From: Coix lacryma-jobi var. lacryma-jobi
Lineage: Eukaryota; Streptophyta; Magnoliopsida; Poales; Poaceae
Direction of reading: 5' to 3'
Length of the DNA stretch: 64,000 nt
NCBI GenBank assembly: GCA_009763385.1
Contig: CM019827.1
Location: 93,656,177 to 93,720,176, forward strand
Both the position numbers and the translations under genes were made by a program. Numbering within the stretch: position 1 is the stretch's first letter; every line of letters starts with the position of its first letter. Under the pieces are notes generated by a model. That model was given only the letters and a program-made list of their open reading frames with translations, did not search any database and had not been told where the DNA came from. Below are positions 54,441 to 64,000 of the stretch, piece after piece.

Positions 54441-57400
54441 ATGGCTAGGTTGAAACAGACTGCTCGTGTTGCGTCTCCGACTGCCGCGGATGAGGGGATA
54501 ATCTTCGAGTTTGGACTTAGCCGGGTTTGTAGTTCGGATCTGGCATCTTATGTCAAGCGAGGCTGGATTGAGGATGGAAAGGCGAGGAGCTGTGCTGGAG
54601 AGACTGTTCCAAAGCCCGAGGCTGACGAGGTTGTTGTGTTCGAGGAGTTCTTTACGGTTGGTCTGCGTTTTCCGGTTGCTTCCTTTGTGTCTTCTATTCT
54701 GGAGAGGTTCAATTTGAGGTTTCATCAGCTGACACCATTATGCTTCACAAAGCTTTCAGTATATGTCTGGGCGTGCCGTTCTCAGGGCCTTGTCCCTCAC
54801 GTCGAGGGTTTTGTCCAAACTCATCGTGTGCATATGCAGCCTCGCAAGATTGTGGATGGCGAAGGTAACACCAGTCTCGGTCAGTTCGCGGTGTACACCT
54901 TTTGCCATCGCGCCGGATCGGAGTTGCCGGTGCAAGCTCAGAAGAACAAGTGGACCAGTGGGTGGCAAGAGTTCTGGTTCTACTACAAGCTTAGCGGTGC
55001 CACTGAGCTTTGCGGCGAGCTTCCGCCTCTTGGTGACGTAAGTGCCGAAGCTAAGATGAGTGCCGAGGCGCATGCCACAGTTGATTGTCTGAGGGTGGTT
55101 GGCGTTCTCAGTGTGCTCGCGACTTGGTCGAGGAGTATTGCTGTGCTAAAGTGTGGCCCCTTAGCCGAAGACAAGTCTGGTTTGCTGTTGAGGATGACCC
55201 CAAGTACGAGGGTAGGGGTTTGAAGAAGCCTAAGTTGGAGTTGAACATGGTTTGGGAGACTGTACTTAAGAAGTTTCCCAAACGTGAAGATGGTGTCGAA
55301 GCGATTTATAAGCGGGTTCAGCAGAGAGCGGAAGACCTCGTTGGTAAGCTCTCTACACTAGAGGTTAAGGCTATCCACAGCTCGGTGGGTAGCGGAGGTC
55401 GAGTTAACAGACTGTTTGATATGCTTGGGATTTCGTATCCTGATTAGCCCGCACCTTCGAGCGAGGATGCGCCGAAAAAGAGAAAACGCACGTCCGCGGA
55501 GGAGAAGGGGGTCGTCTCACGGCCGAAGAGGGGTCATGGTCGGGGCCGCGGCAGCACTGGCGGTCGAACCAAAACACTGGCGATGAAGGTTGCTATGGCA
55601 TCGGGCGCTGCCGACACTTCCTCTTCCTCGGCCATCATATCGGTGACAGGTGGCCGAGGTGTTGCTAAGGTCGGGGGGCGTGTACCGCGCGTCGGCGGGA
55701 TTGGAGCTTTGATCTAGATATCTGATGACGAAGTTTCCTCTGATGATGATGAAAAGGAGGAGGAGAAAGAGGCGGAGAAAGAGCCCGGCACTGAGGATGA
55801 TTCATCTGATGAAGCTAGTGACACCTCCGGCAACGAGGGCGACTCAGACGAAGAAGTGTCCATTGGTGATGACCGTGGGAAAGCGATTGTCTCGTCGAGC
55901 GCTGACGCTGAAGCTGCTCATAGCATTGATGAGATGCTGCAGGACCTCGAGCCTGAGAGCCCCGAGCGAGGGTTAGTGCCCGAGTTCGTGTGGTCACACA
56001 TCTGGTTTGACGGTTTTGAGGTGAGGGGTGAGCTTGAATCGGAAAGAAACCCTGGTAAGAGGCCATATGGGGAAGCTAGCCGGTCGAGCCTTCCTTACTT
56101 TGCCAAGAAGGTTGGAGTTTCAGATCCGGCGGCAGAGCTTTTCACCAGTCCGGACCTTCGAGAGTGTCATTTGCAATGCGCTCCGGAGGAAAGGCATTTT
56201 CTTGGACGTGTGTTTGGTCGGGTTTGTGTGCCAGAAGCCGAGCTTCGTTTAGTCAACCAACCATTGGACGAGCTTCACGATGATATTGACGTTAAGTTGG
56301 CTGAGCTGATGCTTCTCAGTCGCTCTGCGCGGCGAAGGGCTGGTTTAAATGATGATTTTTTAAGGAACCGGTTGGCCGAGGTTGAGAAAGAAAACAAAGA
56401 CCTCCGGCGAAGTTTGGAGAACAAAGAAATTGAGGTTAAAGGAGCTTTTGAGAAGGTTAAGAAAACCCGGGAGGAAGCGCAGGGGGTCGCAAACCGTAAT
56501 GCTGAACTGTTGACAGCTTGTCGTGATAAGGACAAAGACTTGGCCTCTGCAAGGAGTCGCATAAATGAGCTGATCTCGAAACTGGCTTCTCGGTCAGAGG
56601 CATGGTAGAAGAGCATGGTAAAGATTAAGGACAAGGTTGACGTCTGCTTGACTGAAGCCGGCAGCTCTGCTGGGGAGCCACTACCTGCTGATAATGCCGA
56701 GGCCTTCGAAGGTTGGCTGACTAATGAGCTTGACGTTTTCAGCTCATTGGTTGGTAACGCAGCTGACTTTGGGGGCTATGCCGGAGCTTTGGCCATGGCG
56801 GGTACTCTTCGCCAAGCTGATTGTGATCATCTTCGCAAGGTGAAGAGGCCGAGCCATGTATTTCCAACAGTTGATGAGGTGCGGGCTATGAAGATAAACG
56901 ATGCGGAGGTTCGCAACTGCGCGATGCGTTTGCTCTGAAGGTTTTGGATAGCTGGCGGAGGTCGAGTCCTGGCTTTTGAGGAGGCCGCCGAAGCTACTCG
57001 TCAGGTAGCTTGAATTATTAGTTTATTTTGTTTTTGGCTTGTTATTTATTTTGCTTAAGTTTTGTTTTAATCTTTTAAATGTAGTTTTTGTGGGCCCGAA
57101 AGGAGGCATTACCCTCGCCATCGTTGAATGAAGATGTACCTGGGTGCTCCCATGATGTGCCAGAGCAAAGGTCTGCGGAGGTTCCACCAGCCGGAAAAAG
57201 TCCCACGACCGAAACGGCCCCCGCCACTAGAGAGGCTGGTGTGGAGGAAAAAACTGCGGCCGAAGCTTCTGGCGCTGACCAAACTACGACGGAGGCTGCT
57301 GCATCTGGCGAAGCTGTTGAAGCTGCAACTGGCGAGGTTGATGCGGAGGGATGTGCAGATGTCGAGCAGGTGTGAGAACTTGGGGATAGTTTGAAACTTG

Positions 57401-58027
57401 GGCATTTGTAACATTTTGGTTGACGTAGATGATGTTGTAAAGACTGAGTGTTTTCTTGACTGTTTGAAAATGCAGGTTCCTGATGGAACCGTGCTAGAGG
57501 TGTTTGATGTGACTCCTCTGACGTTAAATTACCAAGACACTTTTATAACTGGTGAATCCTGGGCTCGGGCTAAACTTAAACATCCTTCGCTGTCTTTTGA
57601 ACGTTTTTGGTGGTCTAAGGTGCGAAGGTACGACTTGAAGAACAGTCGATCGAGTCGTTTTTGGCGCGACGCAGATTATACTGATCGGCAAGCTACACGC
57701 TTTTTGTTTGGTTCTTCTTCTTCCGCGCAACCTGTTGTTGATGATGATATCGATGAGAGTGCAGCTTTGGATTTTCTGTTTGGTCATAGCAACCTTGAGC
57801 TGGGTCCCGATGGTTCACTTGTAATTCCGAAGGAGGAGCCTTCGGAAATTAGTGATATGGATCAGAGATATATGTATAGGGCGAGGGTTTTGCTCGGGGA
57901 ACTGTCAATTGTTCCTGCGGCTCCTTTGTTGTGGGGACCCATAGTTCCGGTGGAAATGGGATTTGAGGAGGGTTGCGAGGGTTTTGATGATTTAATGTTT
58001 ATTGAGAATGGTGATGGTTCCTTGTAA
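54441..58027 (+). pseudogene. Element B antisense gene: gypsy-type transposon protein with H3-tail-like N-terminus
   Basis: Exons are 54441-57004, 57085-57369 and 57476-58027 (donors TCAG|GTAGCT and GCAG|GTGTGA; acceptors ATGTAG and ATGCAG). Residues 1-13 read MARLKQTARVASP, close to histone H3. Residues about 50-150 (FEEFFTVGLRFPVASF; ILERFNLRFHQLTP) match the putative gypsy-type transposon domain (PF04195) as I know it. A basic KKRKR stretch near 55475 could be a nuclear signal, followed by RGRGSTGG and an acidic Asp/Glu/Ser region (55730-55860). A coiled coil (56370-56600) and a C-terminal domain (YQDTFITGESWARAKLK, RFWWSKVRRYD) close the protein. Lesions are a frameshift near 55115 and TAGs at 55445, about 55716 and about 56606, plus a frameshift near 56930. 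It probably acted in the nucleus; function is unknown. Confidence 0.75.
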
Positions 58028-58174
58028 TTTTATACTTTCTAATGAGTGTGTAACATGCTGCGGTTGATTTGTACTTAAGCGAAAAAGTTGTAAGATTGTT
58101 TTGTGCAGATGCGGCTCATTTTTATAATTTGACGAAAGAAGGCATTTGACCCTCGCTGTCATTTGGCAAGGCTC
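58028..58174. other. 3' end region of the B antisense gene
   Basis: AT-rich, non-coding sequence directly after the antisense stop codon; probable 3' UTR. No polyadenylation signal stands out. Confidence 0.45.
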
Positions 58175-58570
58175 GCTTGTTGTTTATGTAAGATTATTGT
58201 TTGTGTGAGCTGTTTAGGAAAACAGCGACGCCCACCTTTTACTTTTAGCGAGGCTCGGTTTTCGCTTAAGAGAGATGTTTAGTAAAATAGTGATGCCCCC
58301 TTTTCTTTTTAGCGAGGCTCGCTTTTCGTTTAAGGGAGATGTTTAGTAAAACAGCGACGCCCCTTTTCTTTTTAGCGAGGCTCGCTTTTCGTTTTAAGAG
58401 AGATGTTTAGTAAAACAGCGATGCCCCCTTTTCTTTTTAGCGAGGCTCGCTTTTCGTTTAAGAGAGATGTTTAGTAAAACAGCGACACCCCCTTTTCTTT
58501 TTAGCGAGGCTCGCTTTTCGTTTAAGAGATATGTTTGGTAAAACAGTGATAGCGAGGCTCGGTCACGGGC
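58175..58570. repeat. Tandem repeat, about 64 bp unit, element B
   Basis: GCGAGGCTCG starts copies at 58248, 58312, 58375, 58440, 58504 and 58551. The units share TTTAGTAAAACAGCGACGCCCC. They are the inverted counterpart of the 65 bp repeats of element A. Confidence 0.87.
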
Positions 58571-58619
58571 GTGCTATTACGATCCTCTCGTAGTGAGAAC
58601 TGGAGGTAATGTTTGCCTT

Positions 58620-59140
58620 TTGAGCCCCCGACTTGTCTTGCGAGGTTGTTCGACTTTTTTAGATTTTACGCCTCCCCTTGCTCTTAGGCCGAGGTTAAAT
58701 TCGCTTTTCGAGCCCCTGGCGTGTCTTGGGAGTGTGCTTGACTTTTTTATACTTCGCGCCTCCCCTTGTCTGAGGTGGAGGTGAAGTTTGCTTTGCGAGC
58801 CCCTGGCGTGTCTTTTGAGGGTGCTCGACTTTTTTGGACTTCGCGCCTCCCCTTGTCTTAGGTGGAGGTGAAGTTTGCTTTGCGAGCCCCTGGCGTGTCT
58901 TGCGAGGGTGCTCGACTTTTTTGGACTTCGCGCCTCCCCTTGTCTTAGGTGGAGGTGAAGTTTCCTTTGCGAGCCACTGGCGTTTTTGCGAGGGTGCTCG
59001 ACTTTTTTGGACTTCGCGCCTCCCCTTGTCTTAGGTGGAGGTGAAGTTTGCTTTGCGAGCCCATGACGTTTTTTGCGAGGGTGCTCGACCTTTTTGGACT
59101 TCGCGCCTCCCCTTGTCTTAGGTGGAGGTGAAGTTTGCTT
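58620..59140. repeat. Tandem repeat, about 87 bp unit, element B
   Basis: GTGAAGTTTGCTT marks copies at 58781, 58868, 58955, 59041 and 59128, with a diverged one at 58693. Each unit includes GAGGGTGCTCGACTTTTTT and CTTCGCGCCTCCCCTTG. The long minus-strand open frame across it is a by-product of a period divisible by three (87). Confidence 0.88.
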
Positions 59141-59327
59141 TTCCCATGTTTGCTTCGAAAAAATTTGTGTTTCGAAGCAATCTTCGGGGGTTTTCATCGA
59201 TTATAAGCGCTCTTGATGAAGAGTTGCTTTTTTCGATGTTTATGGAGAAAAAGAAACAATTTAGAGTTTTGCTTTTTTCGGGGGTTGTTGCTTGTATTAA
59301 GGATTTGGATGCTGCCTCGTTAAAAAA

Positions 59328-59347
59328 CCTTACGCCCCTTCGTAAGG
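59328..59347 (+). other. Conserved stem-loop, element B copy
   Basis: CCTTACGCCCCTTCGTAAGG, a 7 bp stem with a 6-base loop, preceded by GCCTCGTTAAAAAA and followed by AAAAAGAGTGC. Element A has the same feature at 23951-23968 on the other strand. Confidence 0.62.
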
Positions 59348-59446
59348 AAAAAGAGTGCAGCTCCTTTGTTTTTGTTACAAGCATGGTACTGAAAAAGACA
59401 AGAGAAAAAAACAAATTACATGTTGCGAGAGCTCGCTAAGGCTCCG

Positions 59447-61574
59447 CTATGGATAGTATTTGCGAAGGTCGTCAACATTCCAGGTGTGAGGCAGGCGGTT
59501 TCCTTCTCTATCAGAGAGGTGATAGGACCCAGGACGATTGCATTCTACTATCAGGTATGGACCCGTCCATTTTGGCTGAAATTTTCCTGCCATGTTGGCG
59601 TTTTGTTTCCGAATGAGGATGAGGTCACCCTTCTTCAAATCTTTGATTCTCACCTTTTTGTCTCTCCATTTTTTGGTTTCTTCTTGATACTTGCGAAGGT
59701 TGTGCACTGTGTTGCATCTCGTTTCCTCGAGCAAATCTTTATCAAGCAGCTGGTTTTGTTCATCTGATTTGAGGGTTGTTCTGAGAGAGCCATATTTCAA
59801 TTCTTCTGGTAACACAGCTTCTTCCCCAAATAGGAGCCTAAAAGGTGTGAATTTGGTAGCTCTGCATTCCGAAGTGTTATGAGACCAGGTGACCGAGGTT
59901 AGCTCTTCCGCCCACTTTCCCTTGGGCCTGCCTTACAGTTTTTGGATATGGCTTGGAAAATTGTTGCATTAGCTCTTTCAACTAGGCCGTTGGATTGAGG
60001 GTGCCGGACTGAGGCGAAGCACAAGATTGTTCCAATTTGAGTGCGGAATTCCTTGAAGACTTCGCTGTCAAACTGAGTACCGTTGTCGACGGTTAGGTGT
60101 TTGGGAACTCCGAATCGACAAACTATTTGCTGCCAGAAAAACCTTTTCACGGCTAGAGAGGTGATGGAAACTAACGGTCCAGTTTCAATCCACTTCGTGA
60201 AGTATTCCACAGCTAACACTGCGTAGCGAAGGTTTCCTGGAGCTGTTGGTAGTGGACCGACGAGGTCCATTGCCCATCTTTGCAGGGGCCATGTTGGGCA
60301 TATCATAGTTGTTGGGGCACCTGAGGCGTTTTGCGTTTTTGCTGTTAGTTGGCATCCCTCGCAGTGCTTGACAATATCTTCTGCATCTCGTAATGCAGTA
60401 GGCCAAAAGAAACCTTGGCGGTAAGCTTTTTCAACTAGCGCCCTTGGGCCATTATGGGAGCCACAGATACCTTCGTGAATGAGTTTGAGTATGTCCTTTC
60501 CTTGGTCCTGTGACACGCATTTTAGCCATGGAGAGGTCACCGAGGCTTTGAACAAAGTTTTGTCCACAATTTTGTACCCTCGGGCTCTTTGGCTGAGTCT
60601 ATTTTCTTCTTCTTTGGAGTCGGGCTCGTGCAACCCGTTGATATAGGCCATGATTGGGGCTCTCCAATCTTCGCTCTGAATTGCATTGATCAGCTTCGCT
60701 ATTTTGTCAGTGGCTTCGATGGCTGACTGTGTTGCTGCTTCATAGAAGACGTCTGGCGGCAACTGTAGTTGCTGTGCTGCTGCTTTGGCCAGGTTGTCTG
60801 CCTCGCTGTTCTCGGATCTCGGTATTGCTTTTACTGTTATGCCGAGGAAGAAAGATTCTAACCTTCGGACATATTGTAAGTACTTTTGCAGCTCTACATC
60901 TTTTGCTTTGTAATTTTTCTCAATGTGACCCGCAATGACTCGGGAGTCTGTGTTGATGACCGCCCTTCGGACTGATAATGCTCGAAGCCTTGAAATCGCC
61001 AGTATTACAGGTTCATATTCTGCAGAATTGTTTGTGCATTTGAAGTTGAGTCTCTTTGCGTAGCGTAGCCTCGACCCAGATGGCAAAACTAGGATAGCCG
61101 AGGTTCCTGCTCCAGCTGCTCCCCAGGCTCCGTCGACATACACTGTCCAAAACGGATCTGTTTTGGCTCTGTCTCTGCGAGGGTCTGGAGTCCATTCGGC
61201 TATGAAGTCTGCTAGGGCCTGTGATTTGATCGCTGTTCTGCCCACGAAGGTTATGGTGTAGCTGTTCAATTCGACTGCCCATTTTGCTATTCTGCCGACT
61301 GCTTCATTGTTCTTGAAAATGTTTTCGAGGGGGTATGCTGAGGGTACTTGGATCTCGTGTGCCTAAAAATAGTGTTTCAATTTTCTTGACGCCATGACCA
61401 CGACGTATGCTATCTTCTCGAGCTTTGAGTAGTTTCGCTTGGGACCCTCGAGGGTTTCTAATATATAGTATATTGGGGCTTGCCTTGATTTGCTGTTTTC
61501 GTGCGATTCTTTGACTCGCACTGCGCTGGCTGCATGAGGCGAGGCTGCGATGTACAGCAGTAGCAGGTCCCCTT
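59447..61574 (-). pseudogene. Element B pol: RNase H, second RNase H and integrase
   Basis: Reading the minus strand from 61574, RNase H is present (YYILETLEGPKRNYSKLEKIAYVV), stopped by TAG at 61365-61363 (AHEIQ follows, fitting CAG to TAG). From 61269 to 59899 lie the second RNase H-like domain (WTVYVDGAWGAAGAG, CTNNSAEYE, SRVIAGHIEKNYKAKD) and integrase: zinc region (H..H, CEGC), D in MDLVGPLP, D in TVDNGTQF, E in LVERANAT. A frameshift near 59935 separates the C-terminal integrase part, which ends with LPHTWNVDDLRKYYP at 59447. This is a better preserved version of element A's pol and serves as its reference. Reverse transcriptase and gag lie beyond insertion G. Confidence 0.88.
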
Positions 61575-62407
61575 TGTTGGAAATATGCCCTAGAGGTAAT
61601 CATAGAGATGATAATATTTCTATTGTATCCATGATTTATTATATGTCCATTGAATATCCATTAAAGACAACTTGTATTGATCAGCAATTATGTGAATTGT
61701 CTGTGAAACTCTTTTACTTGTATGGTTATTCGATAGTTGTCCCTGATCGGAGTTCATGTGAAGACACACATGAATATTAGATCAGCACATGTATTAGTTG
61801 ATGACTATGTTTCACAAGTCATAGTCATGGAGATGTCAAACTAATAATGTGGGCACATGTATGACATGGGGTTGGACTGACCCAACCTGAGATGTTCTTA
61901 TTATCTCTTCACATCATGTACGTTATGTCCTTCGACCTGAGATTGTGGTATGTTCTCAAGATGTGAATCGACTTACTTAGGGACTATCAAACGCTACTTC
62001 GTAACAGGGTAGTCATAAAGTTAGTCTTCGGGTTGTCAGGAAACATGGTGTGAGGCATAGACGATCAAGATGGGATTTGCCCTCTCCATGCGAGAGAGAT
62101 ATCACTGGATCACTCATATGATTGGATCATAAAATGCATGGCCGTGCTTAGGTTAAATGTTAACCTATGAGTTGAACCAAATATTGTGTGGCAAGGGAAT
62201 TACGTGAATGTGATGTGGTGGTTCGTCAGATATGATCTTTGCGTATACATAGGAGTTGACACGTCTTGCTAGAGGCCGCTGTCAACTATCGGGCGAGTAG
62301 GAGTACTCGGGCCGTGTCTATGTGTGCGTGAACCCATAGGGTCGCACGCTTAAGGGGTTGGAAGCCTAATTCGAGTTGGACTCGAGTCAGACCGGGATTA
62401 GGGATGC

Positions 62408-62417
62408 TATATATAAG
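62408..62417 (+). promoter_or_regulatory. TATA box of LTR G
   Basis: TATATATAAG in GATGCTATATATAAGAGGGG, followed by a C-rich leader. Confidence 0.72.
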
Positions 62418-62744
62418 AGGGGTGGGGCGACTAGGGTTGAGTGAACGTCAATTGTGAACAGCCGTCGCCCACCCCACGCCCGCGCCTATTGCTCCTCGCA
62501 GACCTAGCAGTCTGGAGGCGTGACGCTTCCTCCCTGTACGTGTGGATACCTCGGAGGTGCTGCATCTGGAGCACAAGGACGAACCGCACGTGGAGACGTG
62601 AAGAACGGACGTGAACATCTACACGGCATCACTGCGATGCGCACGTCTACACCGAGACGTCTTCCGCTGCAACTGCGCATCTAGTGGTAATCCCGTGATC
62701 TATAACTCGCAGTAGTTCCTAGTTTATGGGGTCGAAATCTTGTG

Positions 62745-62917
62745 TTCGGCTATCTCGTTCGGTAAGCGTAGCGTTCGGCTAACTAAGCGTAGCGTTCGGC
62801 TAATCAGCAGTAGCGTTCGGCTAACTCAGCGTAGCGTTCGGCTAACTCAGCGGTAGCGTTCGGCTAACTAGCGGAACCGTTTTCGGCTACCACAGTGGTG
62901 GCTTTCGGCTAGCGTAG
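62745..62917 (+). repeat. Tandem repeat of about 20 bp in the U5 part of LTR G
   Basis: The unit GTAGCGTTCGGCTAACTCAG occurs about five times between 62765 and 62870, with looser TTCGGCTA copies on both sides (62745, 62883, 62903). Confidence 0.87.
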
Positions 62918-62933
62918 CTCCCATATCCCTACA

Positions 62934-62950
62934 GTGGTATCGGAGCCAGG
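62934..62950 (+). other. Primer-binding site of element G
   Basis: GTGGTATCGGAGCCAGG follows the LTR directly; TGGTATCGGAGC is the methionine-tRNA type site. Confidence 0.83.
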
Positions 62951-64000
62951 TTACTGCCCGTTATAGATTCGGTTGTGTGCATATAGAGATATGCACGGTT
63001 GTAGATCAATTCTGATCATGATTCGTGATCTTGCCGTATGGTCATGTAACGATCTACTCCTACCGGTCGGAATTCCGCCATCGGAGTTAAGTGATACGTG
63101 TAAATCCAATCATGGCAAGATTGAGATCAATCGGATTGATCGAATCGAATCTAGGTCAAGAGCCGGGTGCATGAGATGTACCGCGGCATGTGCAAAAGAA
63201 CGTCGTTCGGTAAAACGGTCGTAACTTTTGCATACGACCTCGGATTGAGATGATCTTTAAATGAAAATCGATCTACAGAAAATTTTACATCCGATTTTCA
63301 CCGCTGGCCGGTTTCGTCAAATTTAGATTTGCGAAATAAGGCTCAGAAAATTATGTTTTCTGCGTTTCAAGATTAGACGTCGGGAACGTTTAACTCTGTT
63401 TTGCAGGTATTGATGACTGGTATAGCCCATGTGTATGTGATGCATGTATGTAATTGTTTCATGACTTGCATGTCGTGATTATGACAATATGGCTGGAGCC
63501 ACATATATATTGTCCATTTGATGTAATGTAATGGCCGTGCCAAATTGGATGATCCTACTCGCGACTATGTAATTGTTTAATTACGCTAGTTGTAGCTAGT
63601 CGGTGGATTCATCACTGGAGGATGGCGTGCATGTACCATGAAGATGGAGATCATCATGGTGAACAGATTGGTAGGAGATGGAGATCTCCAAAGAAACACT
63701 GGGCTATACCAAGTCATATCTGTGTTATGCTATTCTCTTATTATGTTCTACTTTCACGTATGATTCATGTTTATTGTCTACATGCGGTAGTGAAAGTGTA
63801 GAACGATCCCTCAGTAATGTTCAAGTCATATGCTTCCCCAAACCTTGCACTGTCATATGTCTTGTACAATCGGTGGTGCGCCTATGAAATTAGGGTGTCA
63901 CTGATTTTCCTTGACCAGGCAGGTTCGTATCGGATACTTACTGCAGAAGGGTTGGTTGCTTGAACAAGGTCATCCTAACGGTTAGGGACCTTGAAGCATA
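62951..64000 (+). other. Untranslated leader of element G
   Basis: No coding frame of gag type was seen. The only open frames are short and start at random. A long leader before gag is usual in BARE/Angela elements, so gag should begin to the right of the window. Confidence 0.6.

Larger units (their letters stand above)
53441..61574 (-). mobile_element. Element B: second Tat-lineage element, minus strand, 5' end off window
   Basis: The 3' LTR is 53441-54076, followed on the plus strand by the antisense gene, repeat arrays and then minus-strand integrase, RNase H-like and RNase H domains. At 61574/61575 copia element G interrupts the RNase H region, and the rest of pol, gag and the 5' LTR must lie beyond the window. 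B is inserted in the antisense gene of element A, next to an LRLANEP codon run. Flanks GAAGC (53436-53440) would be one target duplication. A and B belong to the same or sister families. Confidence 0.85.
61575..62933 (+). repeat. 5' LTR of element G (1359 bp)
   Basis: TG..CA ends (TGTTGGAAAT to CCCTACA). A TATATATAAG promoter box is at 62408-62417. The last 190 bases carry a tandem repeat. Confidence 0.87.
61575..64000 (+). mobile_element. Element G: Angela/BARE-type Ty1/copia element, 5' part only
   Basis: The 5' LTR (61575-62933) starts TGTTGGAAATATGCCCTAGA, the well-known start of Angela/BARE/RIRE1-type LTRs. It is followed by a methionine-type primer-binding site and about 1.05 kb of untranslated leader up to the window end. 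It is inserted in element B's RNase H. Its target duplication should be CCCTT (61570-61574). No gag start was reached, which fits the long leader of this group. Confidence 0.85.

Noticed and set aside
58577..59197. Minus-strand open frame with repeated PPPKTRGGAKSKKVE
   Set aside because: It is a by-product of the 87 bp tandem repeat, whose period is a multiple of three; element A's 85 bp version does not keep it open.

Overview
This window is repeat-rich nuclear DNA of a grass, most likely a panicoid (maize, sorghum or Miscanthus-like). The evidence is a spliced plant gene end, a TAA-flanked Tourist-type MITE, a Helitron-like element, Tat-lineage Ty3/gypsy elements, Sireviruses and an Angela/BARE-type copia LTR. 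The organism call is an inference from repeat families. No bacterial feature, tRNA, rRNA or CRISPR array was found.

Layout. Bases 1-760 hold the last three exons of a cellular gene, probably a chloroplast-type NAD(P)-binding Rossmann-fold epimerase/dehydratase-like protein. A Tourist-like MITE lies at 1281-1520 and a probable 4.7 kb non-autonomous Helitron at 1579-6313 (minus strand). From 6375 to the end of the window everything is nested retrotransposon DNA. Element A (Tat lineage, plus strand, 5' LTR 6375-6946) is the outer host and its 3' end lies beyond the window. It is interrupted three times. (1) Element C, 11282-22477, is a gag-protease-only Tat-like element with two antisense spliced genes, one of them encoding a plant mobile domain. 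(2) Element D, 25218-51555, is a chromovirus-like solo LTR of about 3.1 kb with CCGAG target duplication; it was itself hit by Sirevirus E (26312-36316, minus, TSD AATCA) and Sirevirus F (37050-50272, plus, TSD ACCAC). (3) Element B, 53441 to beyond the window, is a second Tat element on the minus strand, interrupted at 61575 by Angela-like copia element G.

How the parts work together. A, B and C share one plan: sense gag-pol reads from the 5' LTR, and a separate antisense transcription unit with its own TATA box and introns reads back from the 3' side. The antisense genes of A and B keep the same exon borders, which argues for a real gene. In C the shorter antisense gene is intact and predicts a 214-residue protein. 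The antisense protein of B starts with a stretch very close to the histone H3 N-terminus and carries a second H3-tail-like stretch further in. Sirevirus F carries an extra gene (45667-47772) behind an internal promoter that reuses the GGTACC-palindrome plus TATA arrangement of its own LTR. Most reading frames have stops or frameshifts. The F LTRs differ at only about nine positions by eye, so F is the youngest insertion that can be dated here.
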